A stretch of 64,000 nt of DNA from Clostridiales bacterium (GTDB taxonomy: Bacteria > Bacillota > Clostridia > Peptostreptococcales > Acidaminobacteraceae): NCBI GenBank assembly GCA_016342415.1, contig JAEIOD010000010.1:23351-87350 (forward strand), written 5' to 3'. Numbering within the stretch: the first letter of the stretch is position 1; the number at the start of each line of letters is the position of its first letter. A program made the translations under genes and the position numbers. Below, piece after piece: positions 25,905 through 34,514 of the stretch. The notes beneath the pieces were generated by a model that was not told the origin of the DNA, made no database searches, and saw only the letters and a program-made list of their open reading frames with translations.

Positions 25905-27710
25905 TTAAACTATATATACTTGATACCCATATTTTTTTATCTCCAAGGTATTTTGCAATTGGATCAATTCTCCGGTAAATGCATCTTTAACAGATGTATT
26001 TTTATATGCATCAGGTAATGTTATGCCAATTTTTTTATTTTCAGGATTCATGATAATAAGTGTATCACCCTTCTTGTACATAAGTGCTTTCTTATGTTCA
26101 ATCCATACATTATCGCATGTTTTAAACGCATCCGTTCTATGGCGAAGTTTAATGATACTTTTCATAAACTCATGCATATCATCACCAATATGATCAAATG
26201 TCATACATTTTCTATGGTCTTCTTTACCATTACCATGAGCACCCTTCATTGGCAATTCACTACCATAATAAATACAAGGTGAACCCAGTTGTGTCATCAT
26301 AAACAGATAAGCCAATTTGATACGACCGATATGACCTTCTGCTGTTGTTAATACCCTGCTGGTATCATGAGAATCCAATAAGTTGAAGTTGTTCTCAGTG
26401 ACTTGCAAAGAGTAACTGATCTTAACTTGATTAACGGCATGTATAAATTCCGATTTATTTATTGTATGTGTACAAAAATATTGTTTCATGGCATCTGTCA
26501 ACGGATAATTCATTGCTGCATCAAATTGATCACCCTTTAACCAAGGCAGAGCGTCATGCCAAATCTCACCCAGTAAAAATACATCCGGATTCACTGATTT
26601 TACTTCATCTCTAAATTCTCTCCAAAAATGATGGTCCACTTCATTGGCCACATCAATGCGCCATGCATCAATATTAAATTCTTCAACCCAGTACTTGCTG
26701 ACATCCATGAAGTATTTGATAACTTCTTTATTTTCAGTGTTTACTTTTGGCATATATTTGGCACGTCCAAACGTTTCATAGTTCAAACAACTGCCATCCA
26801 ATTTATCAAAGGGTTTGTCATACACAGGAAACTTATGAATATGGAACCAATCCTTATATCGTGATTTTTCGTTATGTTCTACAACATCCAACCACTGAGG
26901 TGCTTTATAACCCATATGATTAAATACCGCATCCAACATAACTTTGATGCCTCTTTTATGAGCTTCATCCACAAATCTTCTAAAAATCTTCTCATCTCCT
27001 AAAGAGGGATCTATCTTTTTATAGTCAATTGTATCATATCTATGATTGGTTGTGGCTTCGAATATCGGACACAGATATAGTCCTGTAATTCCTAAGTCTT
27101 TTAAGTAGTCCAATCGGTTGATCATGCCTTGAATGTCACCACCTGTAAAGTTATAGTGACCTGGTTTTGCTCCCCAGGGATCAAAAAAATCTTTGTCCAA
27201 AGAAGGATCTCCATTTTCAAATCGATCTGGAAATATTTGATACCATACAGTATCTTTTACCCATGAAGGTACTTGATGTACATCTTTATGATTTAAGTAA
27301 GGGAAACAATAGAAGTTTGACAAATCATTTAATATCCATTGATTATCATCTTCCAGTGTGATGATACGTCTTTCTCCTACCAGCAACGTCTCATCGTCAT
27401 TTCCCAATATAAATGCATATCTAGACCTTTTATGGGTGGGTTTGAAGCTTGCAAACCAGTAGTCATGATACTCTGTAGTCACTTCTTTGACCATGTCCAC
27501 ATTAACACCGGACCAACCGCTTCCACCAGCAGCTTCCAAGTTCCCACCATCAGCACCGCCTTTTGTCCATATATAAGGATCACCAATTCTAAGGGTTGCT
27601 TTTGTTACTTCATCTATTTTAGTTCTTACTCTGATATGCAAAGTTTCTGAATCATAACCATAGGCATAGTTACTTTTGGGTGTATGTAAAATTACGTCTT
27701 TTGAAATCAT
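25905..27710 (-). CDS. GH13 alpha-amylase/neopullulanase-type glycosidase
   Basis: 601 aa with no signal peptide, so cytoplasmic. An N-terminal beta-sandwich of about 120 residues resembles CBM34 and is followed by the GH13 barrel. Conserved regions: DAVFNH near 257, WRIDVANEV near 348 (nucleophile Asp), GEIW near 382 (acid/base Glu) and LLDSHDT near 443. This is the neopullulanase/cyclomaltodextrinase layout that hydrolyses maltodextrins taken into the cell. The start at 27710 follows AGGAGG. It is divergent from an AraC regulator; no maltose transporter is in the window. Confidence 0.92.
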   Translation of the reverse strand: MISKDVILHTPKSNYAYGYDSETLHIRVRTKIDEVTKATLRIGDPYIWTKGGADGGNLEAAGGSGWSGVNVDMVKEVTTEYHDYWFASFKPTHKRSRYAFILGNDDETLLVGERRIITLEDDNQWILNDLSNFYCFPYLNHKDVHQVPSWVKDTVWYQIFPDRFENGDPSLDKDFFDPWGAKPGHYNFTGGDIQGMINRLDYLKDLGITGLYLCPIFEATTNHRYDTIDYKKIDPSLGDEKIFRRFVDEAHKRGIKVMLDAVFNHMGYKAPQWLDVVEHNEKSRYKDWFHIHKFPVYDKPFDKLDGSCLNYETFGRAKYMPKVNTENKEVIKYFMDVSKYWVEEFNIDAWRIDVANEVDHHFWREFRDEVKSVNPDVFLLGEIWHDALPWLKGDQFDAAMNYPLTDAMKQYFCTHTINKSEFIHAVNQVKISYSLQVTENNFNLLDSHDTSRVLTTAEGHIGRIKLAYLFMMTQLGSPCIYYGSELPMKGAHGNGKEDHRKCMTFDHIGDDMHEFMKSIIKLRHRTDAFKTCDNVWIEHKKALMYKKGDTLIIMNPENKKIGITLPDAYKNTSVKDAFTGELIQLQNTLEIKKYGYQVYIV

Positions 27711-27732
27711 CTTCTCGCCTCCTATTGACATA

Positions 27733-27756
27733 ATAGCATAGGAAAACGTATGCTAT
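27733..27756. promoter_or_regulatory. perfect dyad between amylase and AraC genes
   Basis: ATAGCATA (27733-27740) / TATGCTAT (27749-27756) with an 8-bp centre. It sits in the divergent promoter region and is the probable AraC-family or LacI-type operator for the amylase. Confidence 0.6.
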
Positions 27757-27794
27757 ATGTATATAAAAATTCTAAAATGTATATAGGAGCTACT

Positions 27795-28466
27795 ATGAAA
27801 GAAATTTTACATTCCGATTTAAGTATATTTGATGACCAACTGTTTTTTTACTTCAGAAACAAGTACCGTCCCGAGATTATTAATTACTTGAAAACAAAAC
27901 ACTTTTTTGAAGTTGAAAACAAATTGGACTTTGAAGTCAAAAAACACAATACCTTTATGTGGAACGGTATACTCATTAGAGAAATCGTACAACTGGGTTA
28001 TACTTTTGAGCATCTTGCCAATCAATACGATGCCATTTATAACAAAATAAATAAATGCAGAACTTTAAAAGAATTACAAGACATTGAACTGTATATGTTT
28101 AAAAGATATGTAGATATCATCATACACCAGCAGGAGATGACCGATCATCTACTTGTGAATAAAATTCTACACTACCTTCATCTGCACATTGAAAACTATT
28201 ACACCTTAGAAGAACTCACTCAAGAACTTAACTTGTCCCAAAGTTACGCTTCTAAAATATTCAAAGAACATATGAAAACCAGTATTATGAAATATGGAAA
28301 AGAACTTAAGATAAAAAGAGCTCAGTCCCTTTTAAGGAAAAGTGACTCCATTACAGAAATTGGAGAAAAACTAGGATTTTATGACCAGGCACATTTTTCT
28401 AGAACTTTTAAATCTTTTACAGGTACTTCTCCACAAAAATACAGGACCACAATCGATAAAAAATAA
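27795..28466 (+). CDS. AraC-family transcriptional regulator
   Basis: 223 aa. The C-terminal two-HTH AraC domain covers about residues 125-220 (LTQELNLSQSYASKIFKEHM, then EKLGFYDQAHFSRTFKSFTG). The N-terminal 120 residues are an unassigned sensor. The start at 27795 follows AGGAG; the longer frame lacks a site. Divergent from the amylase gene, which is its likely target. Confidence 0.88.
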   Translation: MKEILHSDLSIFDDQLFFYFRNKYRPEIINYLKTKHFFEVENKLDFEVKKHNTFMWNGILIREIVQLGYTFEHLANQYDAIYNKINKCRTLKELQDIELYMFKRYVDIIIHQQEMTDHLLVNKILHYLHLHIENYYTLEELTQELNLSQSYASKIFKEHMKTSIMKYGKELKIKRAQSLLRKSDSITEIGEKLGFYDQAHFSRTFKSFTGTSPQKYRTTIDKK

Positions 28467-28505
28467 TGCATTTTCTTAATTTTCATGGGTATCAATGGTA
28501 TATCT

Positions 28506-28522
28506 TTGTATAAACTATACAA
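28506..28522. promoter_or_regulatory. TTGTATA-AAC-TATACAA dyad
   Basis: Perfect 7-bp inverted repeat with a 3-bp centre, about 90 bp upstream of the YgjV-like gene. Possible operator; no regulator can be assigned. Confidence 0.4.
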
Positions 28523-28610
28523 GGTTCGTTATAAATACTAATAATTATCTTTGAAAAAAATATTAATCATGTAAAATAGCATGGTATGTAAAAATAAAGG
28601 AGTTTATAAA

Positions 28611-29231
28611 ATGGATATTAATTTATTAGATTGGTTTGGTTATTTAGCGTCACTTGTTGTTTTAATTTCTCTATTACAGAGTTCACTATTAAAATTAAGA
28701 TGGATTAACTTGGTTGGAGCTGCATCCTTTGCAACATATGGATTTTTAATTGGCAGTATCCCTACTGCGATGATGAATATCGGTATTGTTATAATTGATA
28801 TTTACTACTTGGTAAAAATTTATTCATCAAAGGAGTATTTCCAAATTCTTGAGTTAACACCTGATTCAAATTACTTCAAATCATTCATGGAATTCCATAA
28901 AAATGATCTGAAAAAGTATTTTGATCACACAGAATATCTTTTTACAGAATCTACAGTCGGATTTTATGTTTTAAGAAATATGGTGCCTGCAGGCGTTTTC
29001 GTCGGCGAACCAGTCAGTGATAAAAGATTAAAGATTAATCTGGATTTTGCAGTACCTGAATACAGAGATTTCAAAATAGGTGAGTACATTTATAACAAAC
29101 ACACAGAATTCTTCTTAGAACATGGTTATGAGGAATTAGTTGCTACATCAAATAATGAGGACTTTACAAAATACATAACGAGTATGGGTTTTGTTAAAGA
29201 AAATGATTTATTTATTAAAAGACTGAAATAA
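28611..29231 (+). CDS. YgjV-like membrane protein fused to a GNAT-like domain
   Basis: 206 aa. The first about 80 residues form three membrane helices with the YgjV/Imp pattern (LDWFGYLASLVVLISLL, LRWINLVGAASFATYGF). Residues about 90-206 look like an acetyltransferase C-terminal half (VPEYRDFKIGEYIYNKHTEFF, then a beta strand and a helix), which suggests a tethered GNAT domain. The start at 28611 follows AAAGGAG. Single gene with a strong terminator. Substrate unknown. Confidence 0.72.
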   Translation: MDINLLDWFGYLASLVVLISLLQSSLLKLRWINLVGAASFATYGFLIGSIPTAMMNIGIVIIDIYYLVKIYSSKEYFQILELTPDSNYFKSFMEFHKNDLKKYFDHTEYLFTESTVGFYVLRNMVPAGVFVGEPVSDKRLKINLDFAVPEYRDFKIGEYIYNKHTEFFLEHGYEELVATSNNEDFTKYITSMGFVKENDLFIKRLK

Positions 29232-29235
29232 ATAA

Positions 29236-29287
29236 AAACAAGTTGGACTGCCAACTTGTTTTTTTGTTGGCATAAAAGCCAACTTAT
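29236..29287. terminator. tandem hairpins between convergent genes
   Basis: Hairpin 1 is ACAAGTTGG / CCAACTTGT (29238-29259) with T tracts on both strands. Hairpin 2 is GTTGGC (29266-29271) / GCCAAC (29278-29283) followed by TTATTTTT. Together they can terminate both the YgjV-like and the GNAT transcripts. Confidence 0.85.
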
Positions 29288-29291
29288 TTTT

Positions 29292-29690
29292 CTATTTATA
29301 TTTTTTTGTCATGATAGTATAACCTATGCCACCCTTTTCAAAGGTTTTATCTGTTTTAACCATACCAAAAGATTCATAATACACTGTTTTTTCCAATCGA
29401 GCATTACACCAAATGGCGTCTACAGAAGTCATGGATTCCAGTACATAGGTTAATAGTTTTGATCCATATCCTTTGCCTTGATAGGCTTTTAGTGTTGCAA
29501 ATTTTCTAAACTGTGCTGATTTGCCAGTTATAAATACCGAAATAACAGAAACAAGCTTGCCCTCCACAAAATAACCGTAATGGAGCCCCTTTGGATCATC
29601 TTCTAGTTTAATATACTCAAGTGGTCTATCTGGCCACATCACCTGGTGACGTATGTCATAGGTTTCTTTATATGTAATCGTTTGAATCAT
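29292..29690 (-). CDS. GNAT-family N-acetyltransferase
   Basis: 132 aa. Acetyl-CoA-binding motif YQGKGYGSKLL near residues 73-83, with preceding KFATLKA and the C-terminal WCNARLEKTVYYESFGM block. Last gene of a three-gene operon (MerR, small membrane protein, GNAT); it overlaps the gene before it by 4 bp. The acceptor is unknown. Confidence 0.9.
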   Translation of the reverse strand: MIQTITYKETYDIRHQVMWPDRPLEYIKLEDDPKGLHYGYFVEGKLVSVISVFITGKSAQFRKFATLKAYQGKGYGSKLLTYVLESMTSVDAIWCNARLEKTVYYESFGMVKTDKTFEKGGIGYTIMTKKYK

Positions 29691-30004
29691 AGACCACCCT
29701 GATACATCACCATACCGCCTATCATCACCAAAGTAATTAAAAATCTCGCAAAATGATGTACTTTATTAATATCACCATGCATTTTAATGCCATTAATAAT
29801 CGCTGAAATATGAGCAAGTAATGCACCGATTGCCAGTATGCCGATAGCCATAATTCCTGTTGTCAAAAGTGATCCTAACATCAATAACGCACCTAATCCC
29901 ATGATGATCGCCGACCAGCCTGGGATGTTTTTATATTTACCTTGTAAAACAGCTGCTATTAGTGATAAACCACCATAGATACCTATTACCATTTTAATCC
30001 CCAT
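29687..30004 (-). CDS. small membrane protein, unknown function
   Basis: 105 aa with about three to four hydrophobic helices and Gly-rich segments (IYGGLSLIAAVLQGKYK, IMGLGALLMLGSLL). No family assigned. The start at 30004 follows GGAGG by 6 bases and overlaps the MerR gene by 11 bp; its end overlaps the GNAT start by 4 bp. Translationally coupled member of a MerR-controlled operon. Confidence 0.78.
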   Translation of the reverse strand: MGIKMVIGIYGGLSLIAAVLQGKYKNIPGWSAIIMGLGALLMLGSLLTTGIMAIGILAIGALLAHISAIINGIKMHGDINKVHHFARFLITLVMIGGMVMYQGGL

Positions 30005-30410
30005 TTTTTGCCTCCATAATTTGCTTAATTAAACTTTGATTGTCCATAACTTGATCCAATTTTGTAATCGCTTTGTCTAAAATTTTTGCTGCTGTTATCA
30101 TATCATCCATTTTTTTTCCCATATCCATCTTTTTTTGAAAAAAAGTAGTTTTTAAATCCAGTAGAGTTTGAAGGTGATTATCTTTTACCGACTCCTCGAC
30201 AATACGTTCCATATCTAAAATACTCCTGATCTCATCTAAACTGAAATCACACGTTTTCAATTTTAGGATAAGATGCACTATCGCTATATCATCGTTATTG
30301 TACTGCCTTCTATTGTTGATCTTTTCAGGTACCAACACTCCAATTTTATCATAATACCTGAGGGTATCAATACTAAGTCCAGATTCTTTAGAGAATTTTC
30401 CTATTTCCAT
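29994..30410 (-). CDS. MerR-family transcriptional regulator
   Basis: 138 aa. Typical MerR winged helix: IGKFSKESGLSIDTLRYYDKIG at residues 3-24, then RRQYNNDD. A long coiled-coil helix follows near 80-115. The effector region has no metal-binding Cys pair, so the signal is probably an organic molecule. The promoter upstream has the 19-bp spacer that MerR proteins distort. It heads the operon with the membrane protein and GNAT genes. Confidence 0.92.
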   Translation of the reverse strand: MEIGKFSKESGLSIDTLRYYDKIGVLVPEKINNRRQYNNDDIAIVHLILKLKTCDFSLDEIRSILDMERIVEESVKDNHLQTLLDLKTTFFQKKMDMGKKMDDMITAAKILDKAITKLDQVMDNQSLIKQIMEAKNGD

Positions 30411-30430
30411 TTTACACCTCGCTTTTTCTC

Positions 30431-30461
30431 ATTATACAACCTAGAGTTAACTCCAGGTCAA
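30431..30461 (-). promoter_or_regulatory. MerR-type promoter with 19-bp spacer
   Basis: -35 TTGACC (30461-30456) and -10 TATAAT (30436-30431), spacer exactly 19 bp. The near-perfect dyad ACCTAGAGTTAACTCCAGGT (30439-30458) fills the spacer. Confidence 0.85.
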
Positions 30462-30464
30462 GAG

Positions 30465-30490
30465 AAAAAAAAGGAAATCCGAAGATTTCC
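30465..30490 (-). terminator. terminator of the first DUF5692-like gene
   Basis: GGAAATC (30473-30479) / GATTTCC (30484-30490) with a CGAA loop, followed on the minus strand by T8. Confidence 0.88.
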
Positions 30491-30495
30491 CAAAT

Positions 30496-31431
30496 TTATA
30501 TATTTTCAGCAACAACTTCTTTATAAACTTTTGTGTCTTTATAAAGTTCATCCTTTAAAGGATTAAGTTTTTTAACTTTGATTCTTCTAAATTGGTATAC
30601 CACCAAAGCGACATTGGCAACTAAAGATATTAAAGCGACAACAAAAAATGCAGTACTGTTATGTGTTGTTGCTACGGGTGCCAATCTATCAGCAAATTGA
30701 GGTAAAGTCATAACAAACATAATCCATAATGCCAAAGTTTGTGATCTGTGTTGTAACCAAGCACCTTTTTTAATAAAGAATGTTGGAATTGTACACGCTA
30801 GTAACAATGCCAAACCACAATAGAATGAATGATCTGATATACAGTTGTAAGTGTATGAAAAATTCCATAAATCATATGCAATAATCCAAGCCCAAATCAT
30901 ATCTGGCCATATCATATCTTTTGTTTTGTCCTTTGAAATAAAAATGCCTGCCCATCCACAGATAACGACAACATTCAAGATACCAGCAATACCATTCATA
31001 ATATTCCACGGACCTGACATGACCCAAAGGTTGTCAATATAAGCACCATTCCAAGCCCCATACGTAAACACTTGGAAGTCTCTTATGGCAGCTTCCAAGA
31101 TATTTAAACCCAAAATTGCTGCAGGGAAGAACAATACCCATTTTTTCTTTAGAAGCTTCGGATAATAACGCATCGCCATAAATCCTAAACATGCTATCAG
31201 TACCGAGTAAGTCTTAACCCAGTTAAACCATGTCCCTGTACCATATTCATTGCCTGGCGCTGCTGTTTTAGGCCATACAAATATCGTCAATACGATTGGA
31301 AGCACTATAAATAATGTTATGCTTCCCCACTTTGTTGATCTTGCAAACTCATTAAATGCCATTAACGCAAATAGAACAAATAACCAAATGCCCCATCCTT
31401 GTAAACTTGTTGATTCATACAATATTCCCAT
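30496..31431 (-). CDS. DUF5692-like multi-pass membrane protein
   Basis: 311 aa, about nine membrane helices, rich in Trp. I recognise the DUF5692 pattern: WVKTYSVLIACLGFMAMRYYP, LNILEAAIRDFQVF, and a YDLWNFSYTYN..SDHSFYCGLALLLAC block. A shorter paralogue is encoded at 60133 and shares these blocks. The ribosome site GGAGGGG precedes the ATG. Single gene. Function unknown. Confidence 0.78.
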   Translation of the reverse strand: MGILYESTSLQGWGIWLFVLFALMAFNEFARSTKWGSITLFIVLPIVLTIFVWPKTAAPGNEYGTGTWFNWVKTYSVLIACLGFMAMRYYPKLLKKKWVLFFPAAILGLNILEAAIRDFQVFTYGAWNGAYIDNLWVMSGPWNIMNGIAGILNVVVICGWAGIFISKDKTKDMIWPDMIWAWIIAYDLWNFSYTYNCISDHSFYCGLALLLACTIPTFFIKKGAWLQHRSQTLALWIMFVMTLPQFADRLAPVATTHNSTAFFVVALISLVANVALVVYQFRRIKVKKLNPLKDELYKDTKVYKEVVAENI

Positions 31432-31439
31432 TTACTACC

Positions 31440-31762
31440 CCTCCATAACTAACTCGTAATTTTACTTATGAAAATTCGTTTAACCATCTCTAATGGTTGG
31501 AAATGTCTCTTTATTATGACTTGTTGGATTCAATTGAAACTTGATGTCATGATCATAAAACATTAGCAGTCATTAGTTCCATAAAATTGACACAAAAAAA
31601 ATCATGTGAAATAAAAGCATACACGTTATCGGATTATTTTTGTTAAAATAATAACCAATTCGTACTTTTAAATTCTAACACAATTTTTTGAAAATCGTCT
31701 TTTAATTTTACGTAAAACTATAATTTTGTTAAATCTTTATAAAATTATTGAACTTTCTGACT
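31440..31762. other. long intergenic region, no gene seen
   Basis: About 320 bases of very AT-rich sequence upstream of the DUF5692-like gene. It holds a small AACCAT / ATGGTT hairpin near 31481-31497 and the inverted repeat CTTCATAATAA / TTATTATGAAG at 31761-31795 across the DUF1848 stop, which lacks a T tract on the relevant strand. No ORF with a ribosome site. Confidence 0.5.
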
Positions 31763-32674
31763 TCATAATAAAGTTATCTGTTGATTATTATGAAGTTTTC
31801 TAGGTTTAATCAGTTCATCTCCTGTTAACGCCTCTCCTAAGAGCTCAGAATGATAATCAAACGATACGTTAAACATTTCAGCTTTTTTATGATTAGAGTT
31901 GGCATAACAATACACACAACCATGCATACAAGTATCATAACTACCGATGTCCACACTTTCTATACATTGACATGTTTCTCGCTGATATCTGTCTTTTTTA
32001 AAACCTCTAATAGCCATGGATTCCAAGATGGTTTCATCTATACACTGGCTTTTTAAGATGTATAAATTAGAGTAATCCGTATCAGATCCACACATTTTAA
32101 CTGTGATATTGTATGCCGTTGCAATGGAAACCAAACGTTTCAAAAATTCTTCTTTCTCAACGTCATTTAAAACTTTGATATGACTCAACTGAGCTTTTAC
32201 TTTTTTATAAACTTCAACAAAACTTATCACACAATAGTTGATAGAACCTTTTAAGTACTTACATAGTTTCTCGAAATATTCGAGGTGATAGGCGATTGTA
32301 TATTTTTCTGTAAATAAAATCGGATCATAACGCCAAATGATTCTTTTACTACCGATGACTTGAGAAAGTTTTATGATATTCTTGATGATTTCTCTTTTAT
32401 CCGGTAAATTCTTTTCTATATCCTTTAAATAAGGTGTTAAAGTCATCTGTAACATATAGGGTGCATTGATCATGCCATGACATTTTAATAGCTCAGAAGG
32501 ATTCTTTGTCCAAAAGACATAACAAGAAACATCCTCTGCTTTCAAAGAGACTTCACTTATCTGCTTTCGGTTCATAGGATTTCTTACATAAACATACCCT
32601 GCATTGATTCTATTCACAAACCACTCCATATAAAAAGCTGGTATATCGGTTCTTCTACTCACACTAATAATCAT
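31763..32674 (-). CDS. DUF1848-family protein with Cys-rich C-terminus
   Basis: 303 aa. The N-terminal signature ISVSRRTDIPAFYMEWFVNRI and FWTKNPSELL are characteristic of DUF1848. The C-terminus has CQCIESVDIGSYDTCMHGCVYCYAN near residues 255-280, a CxxxCxxC-like arrangement that suggests an Fe-S or metal centre related to radical-SAM-type proteins. The reaction is not known. The start at 32674 follows GGAGGGG; the longer frame lacks a site. Confidence 0.85.
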   Translation of the reverse strand: MIISVSRRTDIPAFYMEWFVNRINAGYVYVRNPMNRKQISEVSLKAEDVSCYVFWTKNPSELLKCHGMINAPYMLQMTLTPYLKDIEKNLPDKREIIKNIIKLSQVIGSKRIIWRYDPILFTEKYTIAYHLEYFEKLCKYLKGSINYCVISFVEVYKKVKAQLSHIKVLNDVEKEEFLKRLVSIATAYNITVKMCGSDTDYSNLYILKSQCIDETILESMAIRGFKKDRYQRETCQCIESVDIGSYDTCMHGCVYCYANSNHKKAEMFNVSFDYHSELLGEALTGDELIKPRKLHNNQQITLL

Positions 32675-32788
32675 AATCCCCTCCAAGAAAAGTTTATCAC
32701 AGAATCATGAGATGTGCATAGGCTGTGTTGAACAATCGATACAGGATATACTTATCAGTTACTAAAGTTTAATAAGTCATACCATCGA

Positions 32789-34090
32789 TTAAGCAACATC
32801 CAATTCTTGAACCGCTTCATACATTGTTATATCATTGATGGTTTTATATTTTTTCAGACCTCTTACATCTCTACTTAATGAAAATATCATTACAACTACA
32901 AACAAAACAGCAGAATTCATCAGTAGGATATTCGCAAATCCCATTTTACCTGTGATAAGACCGTAGAAGCTACCTCCAATAGGCATCGCTATCATCGCTA
33001 GGACACTGGTTAATGATGAAACATGTCCTATCATAGTATTAGGGGTACGTTTCATTTGATATGTTTGTACGACCATGTTTACGACACTAAAAGCCAATCC
33101 AACTGTAAAAAATGACAGTATCGGTATGAGGATGATGTATTTTGAACTGATGAAATTCGGAAGTGCTACGAAAAAAAAGATTGTACTGATAATCATCATT
33201 GGAATTATATAGAGTTTGTACACATTAACTTTCTTAGATAAATTAGTCGATATAAACCCTCCACAAACAGCACCCATAGTTAATGCTACAGACAAGATTC
33301 CGATTATTTCAGGTCCTGAACTTAGTACTTCAGTAACATAAAGTGGCATCATTGCATTAATAGGTACAAATAAGAAATTCATAAGACAAAATTGTATGAT
33401 AATCTTAACCAGTATGCTGTCTTTAGTAATGAAAGAATACCCCTTCTTCAGATCCTCAAAATAATTTGAAGTTGTAAATTCTTGTTTCTTTGACTTAGGA
33501 AACAGAATTGTTGATATTATAACACCCGATATTAAGAAAGTGGTAGCGTCGATAATCATTGCACCTTTTATGCCTAAAGTCGCAATAATAAATCCTGCTG
33601 ATCCATAACCCAATAGTTGACTTAGACCAATAATTGATCCCATCGAACCATTCGCTACAGCGTATAGATCCTCAGGTATCAGTTTCTGGTTGACCGAGGC
33701 TTTAACAGGCATCACAAACACTTCAACAGTTGAGTTTAAAACTGTAAATATGAAAAGATGATAACTCTCTAATAAACCGATGGAAAATAACAAAGCAGCT
33801 GACAGAACAAATATCCCTCTTAATAAATCTCCAAGAACCACAACCAGCTTCTTTGGCAAGTAGTTTACTAACGGTCCTACAAAAGGACTTAATAACAAAT
33901 TAGGTAGAATATTAGCTGCATAAATGCCTCCCAGCATTAAAGCGGAACCTGTAAGCTCATAAACAAGCCATGAGAATGCTATTACATCCAGACTATCTCC
34001 AAATCTTGAAATTATTCTCGATAACATTATTTTTGCAACAGCCTTGTATGATAACAGTGTCTTAATGTCAGTTATTGTGCTTTTTATCAT
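32789..34090 (-). CDS. MFS exporter
   Basis: 433 aa, 12 predicted helices, of the MFS branch that includes macrolide and siderophore exporters. The N-terminus FGDSLDVIAFSWLVYELTGSALMLGG (residues 31-56) is typical, with a Pro/Lys motif LPKKLVVVLGD in the first cytoplasmic loop. It probably exports a small hydrophobic compound; substrate unknown. AAAGGGG precedes the ATG. A 52-codon ORF lies just upstream on the same strand. Confidence 0.82.
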   Translation of the reverse strand: MIKSTITDIKTLLSYKAVAKIMLSRIISRFGDSLDVIAFSWLVYELTGSALMLGGIYAANILPNLLLSPFVGPLVNYLPKKLVVVLGDLLRGIFVLSAALLFSIGLLESYHLFIFTVLNSTVEVFVMPVKASVNQKLIPEDLYAVANGSMGSIIGLSQLLGYGSAGFIIATLGIKGAMIIDATTFLISGVIISTILFPKSKKQEFTTSNYFEDLKKGYSFITKDSILVKIIIQFCLMNFLFVPINAMMPLYVTEVLSSGPEIIGILSVALTMGAVCGGFISTNLSKKVNVYKLYIIPMMIISTIFFFVALPNFISSKYIILIPILSFFTVGLAFSVVNMVVQTYQMKRTPNTMIGHVSSLTSVLAMIAMPIGGSFYGLITGKMGFANILLMNSAVLFVVVMIFSLSRDVRGLKKYKTINDITMYEAVQELDVA

Positions 34091-34118
34091 TTTTGCCCCT
34101 TTCTCGTCAGACTATCAT

Positions 34119-34277
34119 TTAGATAATCCTTGTTTTCCTATCAATCTTCAACCATTTGAAACACTTCATAACAAAATCAAATACATCAGGGTTTATATCA
34201 TATTCCCATTCGCGAGGCAAAATACTGATCTGTATAATATCAGCCTTATTCATTGTATCAGAATAGTCTATCTTCAA
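34119..34277 (-). CDS. possible 52-aa ORF upstream of the MFS exporter
   Basis: Opens with TTG at 34277, 6 bases after AAAAGGA, and ends 28 bp before the exporter start. It has mixed charged and aromatic residues (LPREWEYDINPDVFDFVMKC) and no recognisable domain. An internal ATG at 34253 has no ribosome site. It could be a leader peptide, a small protein or a gene remnant. Confidence 0.3.
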   Translation of the reverse strand: MKIDYSDTMNKADIIQISILPREWEYDINPDVFDFVMKCFKWLKIDRKTRII

Positions 34278-34514
34278 AACATTTCCTTTTTAGAATATCA
34301 CATATTGAAAATATTTTTAAAAGGAAATATCCTAGTTTAAGCATTTTTTAATAAGAGCTTAAGAAATACATTCATATAAATTGATTATGAACATATTATC
34401 TTTCCGGGTTTTTTGGTATGTTATGAGTACATAGTTTTACTTATTTCATATCCGTATAAGAATCCCCAATAATATACAATTTAACTGTAACTGTATATTA
34501 TTATAGACAACTTT
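34278..34514. other. intergenic region with one long dyad
   Basis: AT-rich with no gene seen. It contains AATAATATACA (34468-34478) / TGTATATTATT (34492-34502), an 11-bp perfect inverted repeat with a 13-base centre just after the ABC-F stop. It lacks a T tract on either side, so it is not a classic terminator. Confidence 0.5.
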
